A stretch of 64,000 bases of DNA from Aliiruegeria sabulilitoris (GCF_001558155.1 NZ_LOAS01000010.1:1-64000), one strand, 5' to 3'; numbered from the stretch's first letter, positions 46,353 through 56,395 are shown. The notes: generated by a model not told the origin, from the letters alone. Numbers and translations: made by a program.

Positions 46353-47279
46353 TCAGAGCTTTTCGGTCAGCTCCGGGACGGCCGCGAACAGATCCGCGAC
46401 GAGGCCGTAATCGGCAACCTGGAAGATCGGCGCCTCTTCGTCCTTGTTGATGGCGACGATGACCTTGGAGTCCTTCATGCCGGCGAGGTGCTGAATGGCA
46501 CCGGAAATGCCGACGGCAATGTAGAGCTCTGGGGCGACGACCTTGCCGGTCTGGCCGACCTGCCAGTCGTTCGGGGCGTAGCCCGAATCGACAGCGGCAC
46601 GGGAGGCACCGACAGCGGCGCCGAGCTTGTCGGCCAGCGCTTCGATCATCTTGAAGTCCTCTTCGGAGCCGACACCGCGGCCACCGGAGACAACCACGCC
46701 GGCGGAGGTCAGTTCCGGACGGTCGGAAGCAGCAACCTTGTCCTCGACCCATTCGGACAGTCCCGGGTTGGCTGCAATCGCCGCCGCTTCAACAGCGGCA
46801 GAGCCGCCGGCCCCAGCAACTTCGAAATTCGCAGTCCGGATGGAAACGACCTTGGTCGCGTCCCTGGATTTCACGGTCTGGATCGCGTTGCCGGCATAGA
46901 TCGGGCGCTCGAACGTGTCGGCATCGACCACGGCTGTGATGTCGGAAATCACCATGACGTCGAGCAGCGCGGCAACACGGGGCAGGATGTTCTTGGCCGA
47001 GGCCGTGGCGGGCGCGACAATGTGGGAATAGTCCCCGGCGAGCGACACAACCAGGGCGGCGATCGGCTCGGCGAGACCATTTCCATAGGCCGCGTCATCG
47101 GCACAGAGCACCTTGGCCACGTCATCGATCCTGGCTGCGGCTTCGGCGGCGCCGCCGCAACCGGCGGAAGCGCACAAGACGGTGACGTCACCCAGGGCCT
47201 TGGCAGCGGTCACGGCCTTGGCGGTCGCATCCAGCGCAAGCTCGGCGCCGTGCACTTCAGCGAGAAGAAGAACAGCCAT
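46353..47279 (-). CDS. etfA: electron transfer flavoprotein alpha subunit
   Basis: A 308-residue subunit that binds FAD and, with EtfB, carries electrons from acyl-CoA dehydrogenases to ETF:quinone oxidoreductase. The C-terminal FAD domain is clear: VVSGGRGVGSEEDFKMIEAL, VGASRAAVDSGYAPNDWQVGQTG and IAVGISGAIQHLAGM, followed by IVAINKDEEAPIFQVADYGL. Its start overlaps the stop of etfB. The probable client in this window is the acyl-CoA dehydrogenase at 29.4-31.1 kb. Confidence 0.98.
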   Translation of the reverse strand: MAVLLLAEVHGAELALDATAKAVTAAKALGDVTVLCASAGCGGAAEAAARIDDVAKVLCADDAAYGNGLAEPIAALVVSLAGDYSHIVAPATASAKNILPRVAALLDVMVISDITAVVDADTFERPIYAGNAIQTVKSRDATKVVSIRTANFEVAGAGGSAAVEAAAIAANPGLSEWVEDKVAASDRPELTSAGVVVSGGRGVGSEEDFKMIEALADKLGAAVGASRAAVDSGYAPNDWQVGQTGKVVAPELYIAVGISGAIQHLAGMKDSKVIVAINKDEEAPIFQVADYGLVADLFAAVPELTEKL

Positions 47280-48040
47280 CAGAGGACCCCCGCTTCGTCT
47301 TTGAGTTTCGCAATCAATTCGTCCACGGAGCCAACGATCACGCCGGCCTTTCGGGTTCCGGGCTCAGATGTCTTGACGACTTCGAGCCGCGGCGTGGTGT
47401 CGACGCCGTAATCGGCGGGCGTCTTGATATCGAGCGGCTTCTTCTTCGCCTTCATGATGTTGGGCAGCGACGCATAGCGCGGCTCGTTGAGGCGCAGGTC
47501 CACCGTCAGAACCGCCGGCATCTTGACCTTGATGGTCTGCAACCCGCCATCCACTTCGCGGGTGACATTCACGCTATCGCCTTCCACGCCCACTTCGGAC
47601 GCGAAGGTGCCTTGCCCCCAGCCCAAAAGCGCGGCGAGCATCTGGCCGGTGGCGTTCAGGTCGTTGTCGATCGCCTGCTTGCCGCACAGAACAAGGCCGG
47701 GCTGCTCTTCATCGACGATGCCCTTGAGGATCTTGGCGACGGCGAGCGGCTCGATATCGGTATGCACATCATCGGTGGCCTCGACCAGGATCGCGCGGTC
47801 GGCGCCCATGGCGAGGGCCGTACGCAGGGTTTCCTGGGATTGCTTCACACCGATGGAAACCGCGACGATCTCCGTTGCCTTACCGGCTTCCTTGAGGCGG
47901 ATGGCCTCTTCGACTGCAATTTCGTCAAAGGGGTTCATCGACATCTTCACGTTGGCCAGATCGACGCCCGTGCCGTCCGCCTTCACGCGGACCTTCACGT
48001 TATAGTCGATCACGCGCTTGACGGGTACGAGGACCTTCAT
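47279..48040 (-). CDS. etfB: electron transfer flavoprotein beta subunit
   Basis: A 253-residue subunit that pairs with EtfA and binds AMP. The N terminus [17 protein letters not shown], the segment [16 protein letters not shown] and the ETF-beta signature region [25 protein letters not shown] are all standard. AAAAAGGAGACACGTGA precedes the ATG. A strong hairpin lies directly before that binding site. Confidence 0.98.
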   Translation of the reverse strand: MKVLVPVKRVIDYNVKVRVKADGTGVDLANVKMSMNPFDEIAVEEAIRLKEAGKATEIVAVSIGVKQSQETLRTALAMGADRAILVEATDDVHTDIEPLAVAKILKGIVDEEQPGLVLCGKQAIDNDLNATGQMLAALLGWGQGTFASEVGVEGDSVNVTREVDGGLQTIKVKMPAVLTVDLRLNEPRYASLPNIMKAKKKPLDIKTPADYGVDTTPRLEVVKTSEPGTRKAGVIVGSVDELIAKLKDEAGVL

Positions 48041-48058
48041 TCACGTGTCTCCTTTTTG

Positions 48059-48077
48059 GTCGGCCGCAGCGGCCGAC
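48059..48077 (-). promoter_or_regulatory. 19-bp palindrome in the etfB leader
   Basis: GTCGGCCGC and GCGGCCGAC flank a single base, 19-37 bp upstream of the etfB ATG and next to its AAAAAGGAG binding site. In RNA the likely form is a 7-bp stem with 5-base loop. The layout resembles the pckA leader palindrome at 36496-36513. Confidence 0.55.
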
Positions 48078-48219
48078 GGTTTCATTCCGGTTCTATCGCA
48101 TCATTGCTTAGCGGAGGGTCTCATGCTGCAACAGCATAAAAACGACGCCAAAGCGGTTCCGGACGCCGCGTTCTATGGTCGCGGTACGTAATATTGTTTC
48201 GTTAGCCCTCCACGACTGA

Positions 48220-48450
48220 GATCGAAACGGACTTGCCGCACCGGGGCCGGACAATATCCTCGTGCTCACGAAATCTGCCCATTTCGGCTGACGCGCAGGG
48301 TTCCTGGTCACGGTTGGGCTGTGCTGCGGTATCATCGTGAACACCACCGCGGTGTCGCTGGGCCTGGCCGCGATCTTTCAGGATTCGGCCATCGCCTACC
48401 CGCTCTATTTCTCTCGCCTGAGGGCCTCTCGACGGGAGCGCGAGAGTTAA
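48220..48450 (+). pseudogene. LysE/RhtB exporter remnant
   Basis: On the plus strand this stretch reads LAAPGPDNILVLTKSAHFG, then a TGA at 48289, then RAGFLVTVGLCCGIIVNTT and AVSLGLAAIFQDSAIAY up to the stop TAA at 48450. The order matches the N-terminal third of LysE/RhtB amino-acid exporters (PGPD motif, G-R-R-A-G turn, T-x-x-L-G-L-A-A helix). The first membrane helix is lost, the glycine-arginine turn carries an in-frame stop (TGA for an expected CGA), and everything after about residue 75 is missing. It abuts the stop of the adenosyltransferase gene. The intact LysE gene at 59408 shows the same pattern for comparison. Confidence 0.75.
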
Positions 48451-49019
48451 CGGTTCGCGCCCGGCACCCAGAGCACGTCCGCCGTTCCGTTCTGGTTGGC
48501 CACCCGCGCGGCCACGAAGAACCAGTCCGACAGTCGGTTGAGATATTTGATGGCCGCCGGGTTGACCGCCTCGACGGTGGAAAGCTCCACCGCCAAACGC
48601 TCGGCGCGACGCGACACCGTCCGGCACAGATGCAGATGGGCCGCGAGGGGCGAACCGCCGGGCAGGATGAAGCTGCGCAGCGGCGTCAGGTCGCCATTCA
48701 TCGCGTCGATCTCGGCCTCAAGCCGCTGGACCTGGGTCGGCACCATGCGCAGCGGCGGGTATTCCGCCGTTGCATCCTTTTCCATGTCGGGGCGGCAGAG
48801 ATCGGCGCCGAGGTCGAACAGGTCGTTCTGGATCGCTGCGAGGCGCTCGTCTGTCTCGCCGTCTGCGTGGAGCCGCGCCAGGCCGAGGGTCGCGTTGCAC
48901 TCATCGACCGTGCCATAGGCATTGACCCGCGCCGAATGCTTGGCCACGCGCTCGCCATTGCCGAGCGCCGTGTCACCGCCGTCGCCGGTGCGCGTGTAGA
49001 TTTTGTTCAGAACAACCAT
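48447..49019 (-). CDS. cob(I)yrinic acid a,c-diamide adenosyltransferase, PduO type
   Basis: A 190-residue enzyme that adds the adenosyl group from ATP to cob(I)alamin. The diagnostic ATP-binding start KIYTRTGDGGDTALGNG is at the N terminus, followed by YGTVDECNATLG; the family's RRAERL and YLNRLSDWFFVAAR motifs are near the end. The product, coenzyme B12, is needed by methylmalonyl-CoA and ethylmalonyl-CoA mutases. I use the ATG at 49019 with GGGGAGGTTGAAA upstream; the frame extending to 49256 reads through the next gene. It overlaps no neighbour but lies two bases after the twin-transmembrane gene. Confidence 0.96.
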   Translation of the reverse strand: MVVLNKIYTRTGDGGDTALGNGERVAKHSARVNAYGTVDECNATLGLARLHADGETDERLAAIQNDLFDLGADLCRPDMEKDATAEYPPLRMVPTQVQRLEAEIDAMNGDLTPLRSFILPGGSPLAAHLHLCRTVSRRAERLAVELSTVEAVNPAAIKYLNRLSDWFFVAARVANQNGTADVLWVPGANR

Positions 49020-49021
49020 TT

Positions 49022-49225
49022 TCAACCTCCCCGGCGAAGCCAGACAACGAGAAGAATTATCAGGATCGCCACGAACTGCGCGACGATGCGATAGCGCATG
49101 ATCCGATTGGCATGTTTGCGGTTGAAATCGCCGCCGCGGGCGAAACCTCCGATGCCCGTCAACAGGATGAAGAGCACGACAAGCACCGCTGCCGCGGCGA
49201 TTATAAATAGCGGATCGGATAGCAT
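49022..49225 (-). CDS. twin-transmembrane (HIG1-like) protein
   Basis: A 67-residue protein with two hydrophobic segments, at about residues 6-27 and 46-62, joined by GGDFNRKHANRIMRYRIVAQ. The R-x-x-R-I-V-A-Q stretch and twin-helix design recall HIG1-domain proteins, which in mitochondria and bacteria associate with cytochrome oxidase; here this is similarity by eye only. The ATG at 49225 has GGAGAGGTCCG upstream. It precedes the adenosyltransferase gene by two bases, so both are one operon, an arrangement I know from Rhodobacterales. Confidence 0.75.
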   Translation of the reverse strand: MLSDPLFIIAAAAVLVVLFILLTGIGGFARGGDFNRKHANRIMRYRIVAQFVAILIILLVVWLRRGG

Positions 49226-49292
49226 CGGACCTCTCCCCCCTTTGGACCTTCGGCACGACATAGCCCCTCGGGGCCGGATTGCGAAGCCCGAT

Positions 49293-50153
49293 TCAGCCTT
49301 TCTGGATGATCGCGTCCAGCGCCCGCGTCGGCAGGATCCGCCGCAGCGCACCCATGATATAGGTGGGTGTGGTCACGTAATAGCGTGGCGCGGGGTTGCG
49401 GGCCTCCAACGCGCGCAGGAGTTTCGCGGTCACCGCCTCGGCCGGAAGTTCGAACCGGTCCGGGCCGCGGTCCTCGTATAAACGCTTGAGCAGGCTCTTC
49501 TCGTATTGATCGGCCCGCGGCGAGGCACGCCAGTCGATCCAGCGTTCGAAATGCGGAATAGAGTTAATCCGGATCCTGGAGGTCACCGGTCCGGGTTCGA
49601 TCAGGATCACCTTGATGCCGCTATCGGCCATCTCCAGACGCAGCACGTCCGTCAGCCCCTCCAGCGCGAATTTCGACGAGACATAGGCACCGCGCCACTT
49701 CATCGGCACCAGTCCCAGCACGGAGGAGCATTGCACGATGCGCCCATGGCCCTGCGCGCGCATCACCGGGATCACCTGCCGCGTGAGTTCGTGCCAGCCA
49801 AAGAAATTGGCCTCGAAGAGCGACCGCAGCCCGTCCGTCGGCAAATCCTCAAGCGCACCTGGCAACGCGAAGGCGCCATTGTTATAGAGCGCGTCGAGCC
49901 GCCCGCCGGTGCGTTCCAGAACGTCCGCGACGCAGGCCGAGATTGAGTCGCCATCTGCGTAATCGAGCCGAAGGCTTTCCAGCCCTTCGCCCTTGAGGCG
50001 TTCGACGTCTTCCTCGCGGCGGCAGGTGGCGAAGACGCGCCAGCCGCGCGCCGTCAGCCCATGCGCCGCGTCATAGCCGATCCCGGAGGAACAGCCGGTC
50101 ATGAGAATGGTTTTCTGCGATGGAGTGCCTGTCATGAGGGGGCCTTTGATCAT
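49293..50153 (-). CDS. short-chain dehydrogenase/reductase
   Basis: A 286-residue classical SDR. The cofactor motif is LMTGCSSGIGYDAA (TGxxxGIG), the NAG-like motif is LYNNGAFALPG, and the catalytic serine and Tyr-x-x-x-Lys are in IVQCSSVLG and GAYVSSKFAL (Tyr and Lys spaced by three). The C terminus carries an extension rich in arginine. The substrate is not predictable. The ATG at 50153 has GGAGG six bases before it; a second ATG at 50135 has no such site. Confidence 0.93.
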   Translation of the reverse strand: MIKGPLMTGTPSQKTILMTGCSSGIGYDAAHGLTARGWRVFATCRREEDVERLKGEGLESLRLDYADGDSISACVADVLERTGGRLDALYNNGAFALPGALEDLPTDGLRSLFEANFFGWHELTRQVIPVMRAQGHGRIVQCSSVLGLVPMKWRGAYVSSKFALEGLTDVLRLEMADSGIKVILIEPGPVTSRIRINSIPHFERWIDWRASPRADQYEKSLLKRLYEDRGPDRFELPAEAVTAKLLRALEARNPAPRYYVTTPTYIMGALRRILPTRALDAIIQKG

Positions 50154-50200
50154 TTGCCCCCTCCTGCCTTTTCAGGCGAAGGTGTTCAACCGGTCTTGGA

Positions 50201-50911
50201 TCAGCCGCCGGACAATTCGTTATCGAGGAAATTGCGCGACATGAAGCCGACCATGTCGCTGTTTCCGATGCGAATACGTGCCCAGCCATCGCCCTCATAG
50301 GCAACCAGCTCGACCGAATCGCCATAGGCCACCGTGTCCACGACACGGTATTGCGTCGACGGGCCGGAGCGCACATTCACCTTGGTACCAGTCACATACA
50401 TCATCCGCGCATTGCCCTCGGCCAGCGAAGCCTCCGTTTGCGCGGTTGCTTCGGGTTGGTCTGGCAGTCGCAGGAAGGGCGCGGTCGAGGCATCCATATC
50501 CAGCGTCAGGCCGGCAAGAAGCGCTGTATCCGCTCCGGTCTCGCCCTCTGCCGGAAGCGGTGCATCGGCGACCGGCGCAGGTTCGTCGGCAGGGCTCAGC
50601 GGTTCTTCGGCGGCGGTCTCGGTGGCGTCGAGGGCAAGCGCCTGGGCGAGGGCTGCGTGCACGCCGGCTTGCATGGAAGTGGGCTCGGGATCGCTCACTG
50701 GCGCCTGCATCGGGGCCGGACGTTCAGCCATGGTGTCGGAAGAGTTGCGAACGGCAGCAGCCATCGCTTCCGGTTCCGCCGTGGCGAGCGCCACGGGCGA
50801 CGTTTCGGTCCTGGAAACGGGCACGGAGGGTTTGCTTTCCGGGCCATCGGGCGCCACCATCATTGCAACCCCGAGGACCAACAACGTCCCTGCAATATAA
50901 CGTCCGAGCAT
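50201..50911 (-). CDS. exported or membrane-anchored SH3-domain protein
   Basis: A 236-residue protein. The N terminus LGRYIAGTLLVLGVAMMVAP is a single membrane anchor or signal. A long Ala/Pro/Glu-rich linker of about 130 residues follows. The C-terminal 70 residues are a bacterial SH3 domain (VNVRSGPSTQYRVVDTVAYGD, then DGWARIRI). Such proteins bind cell-wall or surface partners. The ATG at 50911 has GGGAGG upstream. parC starts divergently about 150 bp away. Confidence 0.85.
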   Translation of the reverse strand: MLGRYIAGTLLVLGVAMMVAPDGPESKPSVPVSRTETSPVALATAEPEAMAAAVRNSSDTMAERPAPMQAPVSDPEPTSMQAGVHAALAQALALDATETAAEEPLSPADEPAPVADAPLPAEGETGADTALLAGLTLDMDASTAPFLRLPDQPEATAQTEASLAEGNARMMYVTGTKVNVRSGPSTQYRVVDTVAYGDSVELVAYEGDGWARIRIGNSDMVGFMSRNFLDNELSGG

Positions 50912-51063
50912 CAAAAACCTCCCTGGAAACACACACGAGAATCAGCAACAAAAAACTCTGAAACCAGATAATAGCACATTGCTGCAGAAGATAGCGCGCC
51001 AAGAGACAATTTCTACGAAGCGTCGCGCTTGTTCGCCCCTGCCTGCTTGGATACACAGCCCCC

Positions 51064-53412
51064 ATGAGCGACGACGCAAACGACCCCAAAATGACCCCGA
51101 ACGAGATCGCCGAGCCATTGCGCCGGGCGATCGGCGAGCGCTACCTGACCTATGCGCTCTCCACGATCATGCACCGCGCCCTTCCCGATGCCCGCGACGG
51201 GCTGAAGCCCGTGCATCGGCGCATTCTCTATGCGATGCGGGAGTTGCGGCTGACATCGTCCGGGGCCTACCGGAAATCGGCCAAGATCTCCGGCGACGTG
51301 ATGGGCAACTATCACCCTCATGGCGACGCGGCGATCTATGACGCGATGGCGCGTCTCGCCCAGGATTTCGTGATCCGCTACCCACTGGTCGACGGTCAGG
51401 GCAATTTCGGAAACATCGACGGCGACAACCCGGCCGCCTCGCGCTACACCGAAGCCCGCCTGACCGGCGCCTCCGAAGCGCTGCTGGAAGGTCTGACCGA
51501 AAACTCGGTCGATTTCCGCGAAAACTATGACGGCACGCTCACCGAGCCCGAAGTGCTGCCGGCCTCCTTCCCGAACCTGCTGGCCAACGGATCGAGCGGT
51601 ATCGCGGTCGGCATGGCTACCAACATCCCGCCGCACAATCTCGACGAGTTGGTCCAGGCCTGTCTGCATCTGATCAAGACGCCGGACGCGCGCGACGAGA
51701 CGTTGCTCAATTACATCCCCGGACCGGATTTCCCGACCGGTGGCGTGATCGTCGAGCCGCCCGAGAACATCGCCGAGGCCTATCGCACCGGGCGTGGCGC
51801 GTTCCGGCTGCGCTCGCGTTGGGAGATCGAGGAGATTGGCCGCGGCCAGTGGCAGATCGTGGTCACCGAGATCCCCTACCAGGTACAGAAATCCAAGCTG
51901 ATCGAAAAGATCGCCGAGTTGATCCAGACCAAGAAGGTCCCGATCCTGGGCGATGTACGCGACGAGAGCGCCGAGGATATCCGCATCGTTCTGGAGCCGC
52001 GCTCGCGCAACGTGGAAGCGGATGTGCTGATGAACATGCTGTTCCGCAGCTCGGACCTCGAAACCCGCTTCTCGATGAACATGAACGTGCTGATCGACGG
52101 GCGCACGCCCAAGGTCTGTTCGCTCAAGGAGGTGCTGCGCGCCTTCCTCGATCACCGCCGCGAGGTGCTGATCCGGCGCGCGCAGCACCGGATGGAAAAG
52201 ATCGACCACAGGCTCGAAGTGCTCGAAGGCTTCATCATCGCCTTCCTCAATCTCGACCGCGTGATCGACATCATCCGCTATGACGCCTCGCCCAAGGACG
52301 CGCTGATGCGCGAACGCTGGGGCGGCACCTTCCCGCGCGCGATGTCGGAGGCCGATTACGTGCCCCCTGCCCCGCTGGCCGAGGGCGACGAGGGATCGCT
52401 CTCCGATGTACAGGCCGAGGCGATCCTGAACATGCGGCTGCGGAGCTTGCGCAAGCTGGAGGAGATGGAACTCATTTCCGAGCAGGAAGCACTCCTTGAA
52501 GAACGCGCCGGCCTGCAGGACCTGCTCGATAGCGAGGACCTGCAATGGACCCGCATTGGCGAGGAGTTGAAGGAGGTTCGCGCCAAGTTCGGCAAGAAGG
52601 TCCCCGGCGGTGAGCGGCGCACACAATTCGCCCAGGCGGTCGAAGTGGCCGAGGTTCCCCTCGAAGCAATGATCGACCGCGAACCGATCACGGTCGTCTG
52701 CTCCAAGATGGGCTGGATCCGGGCCATGAAGGGCCATATCGCGCTGGATTCCGAGCTGAAATTCAAGGATGGCGACGAGGGCCGATTCCTGTTCCACGCC
52801 GAAACGACAGATCGCCTGCTGGTCTTTGGCAGCAATGGCCGCTTCTACACGCTTTCGGCCTCCCAGCTTCCCGGTGGGCGCGGCATGGGTGAACCGGTCC
52901 GGCTGATGGTGGATCTGCCCAACGAGGCGGAGATCGTCTCCCTGATGATTCACCGCGCAGGCACGCGCCTGCTCGTGGCGTCGACGGCGGGGGACGGGTT
53001 CGTGGTGCCCTCCGACGAAGTGCTCGCCCAGACCCGCACGGGCAAACAGGTGTTGAACGTGAAAGGCGAGGTAAGCGCGCTTATCTGCAAGCCGGTCGAT
53101 GGCGATCACGTAGCGGTCATCTCGAAGAACCGGAAATTCCTGATCTTCCCGATCGGTGAATTGCCCGAAATGACCCGCGGCAAGGGCGTTCGGATCCAGA
53201 AATACAACCAGACCCGCGGCCGGCAGGGCATGTTGGAACTGGATGGCGGTTTGTCGGATATCACGACCTTCAACGCGGAATCCGGCCTGAAATGGCTCAT
53301 GCCGAACGGCCAGACCCGCCATGAGAAGGATCTCTCGCCCTATATCGGCAAGCGCGCCAGCGTCGGCCGCCAGCCGCCCTATGGCTTCCCGCGCGACAAC
53401 AAGTTTTCCTGA
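51064..53412 (+). CDS. parC: DNA topoisomerase IV subunit A
   Basis: A 782-residue type II topoisomerase subunit that separates linked daughter chromosomes with ParE. The active-site tyrosine is in [13 protein letters not shown]; the quinolone-resistance region reads [13 protein letters not shown], with Asp and Ala/Ile where resistance changes would fall. The length, shorter than GyrA, and the beta-pinwheel with a degenerate GyrA-box ([12 protein letters not shown] region) favour ParC. No parE is adjacent. GyrA is the alternative, considered less likely. Confidence 0.95.
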   Translation: MSDDANDPKMTPNEIAEPLRRAIGERYLTYALSTIMHRALPDARDGLKPVHRRILYAMRELRLTSSGAYRKSAKISGDVMGNYHPHGDAAIYDAMARLAQDFVIRYPLVDGQGNFGNIDGDNPAASRYTEARLTGASEALLEGLTENSVDFRENYDGTLTEPEVLPASFPNLLANGSSGIAVGMATNIPPHNLDELVQACLHLIKTPDARDETLLNYIPGPDFPTGGVIVEPPENIAEAYRTGRGAFRLRSRWEIEEIGRGQWQIVVTEIPYQVQKSKLIEKIAELIQTKKVPILGDVRDESAEDIRIVLEPRSRNVEADVLMNMLFRSSDLETRFSMNMNVLIDGRTPKVCSLKEVLRAFLDHRREVLIRRAQHRMEKIDHRLEVLEGFIIAFLNLDRVIDIIRYDASPKDALMRERWGGTFPRAMSEADYVPPAPLAEGDEGSLSDVQAEAILNMRLRSLRKLEEMELISEQEALLEERAGLQDLLDSEDLQWTRIGEELKEVRAKFGKKVPGGERRTQFAQAVEVAEVPLEAMIDREPITVVCSKMGWIRAMKGHIALDSELKFKDGDEGRFLFHAETTDRLLVFGSNGRFYTLSASQLPGGRGMGEPVRLMVDLPNEAEIVSLMIHRAGTRLLVASTAGDGFVVPSDEVLAQTRTGKQVLNVKGEVSALICKPVDGDHVAVISKNRKFLIFPIGELPEMTRGKGVRIQKYNQTRGRQGMLELDGGLSDITTFNAESGLKWLMPNGQTRHEKDLSPYIGKRASVGRQPPYGFPRDNKFS

Positions 53413-53417
53413 GCAAT

Positions 53418-53432
53418 GGGGGCGCTGCCCCC
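53418..53432 (+). terminator. GC hairpin after parC
   Basis: A perfect 6-bp stem GGGGGC-GCT-GCCCCC begins six bases after the parC stop. No T run follows, so intrinsic termination would be weak. Confidence 0.4.
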
Positions 53433-53556
53433 GTCGCGGCATGCAGCGCCTCCGGAACACCCGGAAACATCCTGCATCGTTTTTGCATTCCAAACGATTT
53501 CGGGAAGCATCGAATCCCGCTTCAGCGCCTTTCGCAGCACATGAACCGGTAGGAGA

Positions 53557-54243
53557 TCACCGCCCCGGTTCGGAGATCTTCGGTCGGCTGGCGGCCTTGA
53601 TTTCCTTGATCTTGCGCTGAAGCTGCATCTGGCGGCGGTTCTGATAGGCCGAGATCAGCGGCAGCGTGATATGATAGGCGATGAGGCCCACGATGATGCC
53701 CGGAATGATTCCCCCAACGAGAAACGGCAGGAAGACCTCCTCGAAGAAAACGCCGAGCCGATGCCAATTTGCCATTTCGCCGTTGAAGATCGTCAGGAAG
53801 TTGGCCCAGAGATCAGCGAAGGCCCCTGAGAACTTCTCCATGAGGCTGGCGCTCATTTCTTCCGGCCCCACTTCGTGAAGACGCGCGGCCACATGTGGTG
53901 CGATTTCCAGGTCGAGGATCCAGTAACCCATCTTGAGCGCGATGGCGGCGATGAAGGGGAACGTGATGGGATTGCCAAAGAATGTGGCCAGGATCGCGGC
54001 CAGAATGTTCCCGCCAACCGTTTTCGCGACGATATAGGCTGTCAGGAAGTGAAAGCCGTAAAAGGGCGTGAAGGAGACGAAGACCCCCGCAAAGATGCCG
54101 CGCGCGATTCGATGTGGCTTGTCGGGCAGGCGCCGGATGCGATGCTTGACATAGATCGCAGCACGCCCCCAGCCACCTCGTGGCCAGAGGCTTTCGCCCA
54201 CGATCCTCAGCCAGCTTCGTTTGTCACGTCGCTTGAAGACCAC
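53557..54243 (-). CDS. DUF2062 membrane protein
   Basis: A 228-residue protein with two or three membrane segments. The core GIFAGVFVSFTPFYGFHFLTAYIVA followed by FFGNPITFPFIAAIALKMG is the DUF2062 signature. The N terminus is basic and the C terminus forms a Gln/Arg-rich helix. No biochemical role is established. It is the last gene of folK-rpoZ-rel-DUF2062, 13 bases behind rel, a neighbourhood found across the Rhodobacterales. Confidence 0.85.
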   Translation of the reverse strand: MVFKRRDKRSWLRIVGESLWPRGGWGRAAIYVKHRIRRLPDKPHRIARGIFAGVFVSFTPFYGFHFLTAYIVAKTVGGNILAAILATFFGNPITFPFIAAIALKMGYWILDLEIAPHVAARLHEVGPEEMSASLMEKFSGAFADLWANFLTIFNGEMANWHRLGVFFEEVFLPFLVGGIIPGIIVGLIAYHITLPLISAYQNRRQMQLQRKIKEIKAASRPKISEPGR

Positions 54244-54256
54244 GCCTCAAGACCTT

Positions 54257-56395
54257 TCACTCGATTTCCGCAAGGCCCTGCGTCTTGCGATCGGCATTCC
54301 GGAGACGTTGGACCATCGCCACATCGTTATCCGCTTCCAACGCCGTCATGACCATATGAAGATGTTCGACATCGCGCAGGTCCACGTCGATTTCGAGGCG
54401 ATAATAGTCCGGCTTTCTGTCCATGAATTCCAAGTTCGAGATATTGGCCTTCTGCTCCCCGATCAATGTGCAGATTCGACCCAGCACGCCGGCATCGTTG
54501 CTGATCGTCATTTCCAGCGTCACCGTATAGACGGCCGGGTGCAACCCCGAATGCCAATGCAGATCGATCCAGCGGTCGGGCTGGTCTTCCAGTTCGACCA
54601 GCGTCGGACAGTCGATGGCATGCACCACGACCCCCTGGCCGCGATAGGTGATGCCAACGATCCGCTCGCCGGGAACCGGCTGGCAGCACTTGCCGCGCGT
54701 AGGCGTCTGATCCGCCGCGAGGCCGAGAACGGCGCGCTCCCTTTCGACTTCCTCACCTTCGCGGGCGGCCAGTTCGGGATAGAGCGTCGAGACAACGTCG
54801 CGCGCGGTGAGTTCCGCCGATCCGAGCCGGGCTAGAAGCTCCTTGTGATCCTGCAGGCCAAGCTGCTTGGCTGCCGTCTGCAACGCCTTGGGGGTGGAGG
54901 TCTTGCCGATATGCTCGAAAGCAACCCGTGCCAGCTCCGAGCCGAGCTTGATATAGCGCTCGCGGTTTTCCTCGCGCAGGGAGCGGCGGATTGCGGATTT
55001 CGCCCGGCCGGTCACCACGATGTCGAGCCAGGTCGCCTGCGGACGCTGCCCTTCTGCCGTTATGATCTCTACTGACTGGCCATTCTTGAGCCGGGTCCAG
55101 AGCGGCACGCGCACACCGTCGATCTTGGCGCCGACGCATTTGTCGCCGATCCGCGTGTGAATGCCATAGGCATAATCGAGCGGGGTCGCCCCCTTTGGCA
55201 GCTTGATCACGTCGCCCTTGGGTGTGAAGCAGAAGACCTGGTCGGAATACATCTCGAGCTTCATATGCTCGAGGAAATCGATGTTGTCGCTTTCGCTGAA
55301 CCGCTCCGAGAGGGTCGAGATCCACTCGGCCGGGTCGACCGCGAAGGGGTTCTCGGCCCGCACACCGTCACGATAGGACCAATGCGCGGCAACGCCGGAT
55401 TCGGCGACCTCGTGCATCTGCCGGGTGCGGATCTGGATTTCCACCTGCTTGCCGTCTCGTCCCGAAACCGTGGTGTGGATCGAACGGTAGCCGTTGGATT
55501 TCGGCTGGCTGATATAGTCCTTGAACCGCCCCGGCACCGCTTTCCAGCGCTGGTGAATCGCACCAAGCACACGGTAGCAGTCCTGCACGTCCTCGGTGAT
55601 CACGCGAAAACCGTAGATGTCCGACAGGCGCGAGAAGCCGAGCCCCTTCTCCTGCATCTTCCGCCAGATCGAATAGGGTTTCTTGGCCCGGCCGAACACG
55701 TCGGCCTCGATGCCGACCTTGTCGAGTTCCAGCCGCATGTCATGAGTGATCTTGTGGATCACGTCACCGGTCTCGCGCTGCAGCGTGATGAAACGACGGA
55801 TAATGGAGGAGCGCCCCTCGGGGTTGAGGACACGGAAGGCCAGGTCCTCCAACTCCTCGCGCATCCACTGCATACCCATGCGACCGGCCAGAGGGGCATA
55901 GATATCCATCGTCTCGCGAGATTTCTGGATCTGTTTTTCCTGCCGCTGGTACTTGATCGTCCGCATGTTGTGCAGCCGATCGGCAAGCTTGACCAGGATC
56001 ACCCGCAGATCCTTGGACATGGCGATCAGAAGCTTGCGGAAGTTCTCCGCCTGCTTGGTCTCCGAGCTCGACAATTGCAGGTTGGTCAGCTTGGTGACGC
56101 CATCGACCAGTTCGGCGACATCGCGGCCAAAGCGCCGTTCGACATCGGCATAAGAGGCGCGGGTGTCCTCGACAGTGTCGTGCAGCAGCGCGGTTATGAT
56201 TGTCGCATCATCGAGCCGTTGCTCGGTCAGAAGCGCGGCGACAGCGACGGGGTGGGTGAAATAGGGTTCGCCCGAATGCCGGTTCTGCCCTTCGTGCATT
56301 TCATGCCCGAAGGCATAGGCCTCCCGGATCTTCGCAGTGTCGCTGCGCGGGTTATAGGCAGTAACGAGCGCGACAAGGTCTTCGACATCAATCAT
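54257..56395 (-). CDS. rel: bifunctional (p)ppGpp synthetase/hydrolase
   Basis: A 712-residue Rel/SpoT protein that makes and degrades the alarmone (p)ppGpp. The hydrolase HD domain shows YFTHPVAVAALL and ALLHDTVEDT; the synthetase domain has YRSIHTTVSGRDGKQVEIQI and HEVAESGVAAHW. A TGS domain (DVIKLPKGATPLDYAYGIH) and a C-terminal ACT domain follow. Both catalytic regions look intact, as in alphaproteobacteria with a single long Rel. It lies 38 bp after rpoZ. Confidence 0.98.
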   Translation of the reverse strand: MIDVEDLVALVTAYNPRSDTAKIREAYAFGHEMHEGQNRHSGEPYFTHPVAVAALLTEQRLDDATIITALLHDTVEDTRASYADVERRFGRDVAELVDGVTKLTNLQLSSSETKQAENFRKLLIAMSKDLRVILVKLADRLHNMRTIKYQRQEKQIQKSRETMDIYAPLAGRMGMQWMREELEDLAFRVLNPEGRSSIIRRFITLQRETGDVIHKITHDMRLELDKVGIEADVFGRAKKPYSIWRKMQEKGLGFSRLSDIYGFRVITEDVQDCYRVLGAIHQRWKAVPGRFKDYISQPKSNGYRSIHTTVSGRDGKQVEIQIRTRQMHEVAESGVAAHWSYRDGVRAENPFAVDPAEWISTLSERFSESDNIDFLEHMKLEMYSDQVFCFTPKGDVIKLPKGATPLDYAYGIHTRIGDKCVGAKIDGVRVPLWTRLKNGQSVEIITAEGQRPQATWLDIVVTGRAKSAIRRSLREENRERYIKLGSELARVAFEHIGKTSTPKALQTAAKQLGLQDHKELLARLGSAELTARDVVSTLYPELAAREGEEVERERAVLGLAADQTPTRGKCCQPVPGERIVGITYRGQGVVVHAIDCPTLVELEDQPDRWIDLHWHSGLHPAVYTVTLEMTISNDAGVLGRICTLIGEQKANISNLEFMDRKPDYYRLEIDVDLRDVEHLHMVMTALEADNDVAMVQRLRNADRKTQGLAEIE

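Noticed and set aside
51013-53493. 826-codon open frame on the minus strand over parC
   Set aside because: It is the antisense of parC, whose motifs and active-site tyrosine are clear; the minus-strand product has no recognisable domain. High GC keeps antisense frames open.
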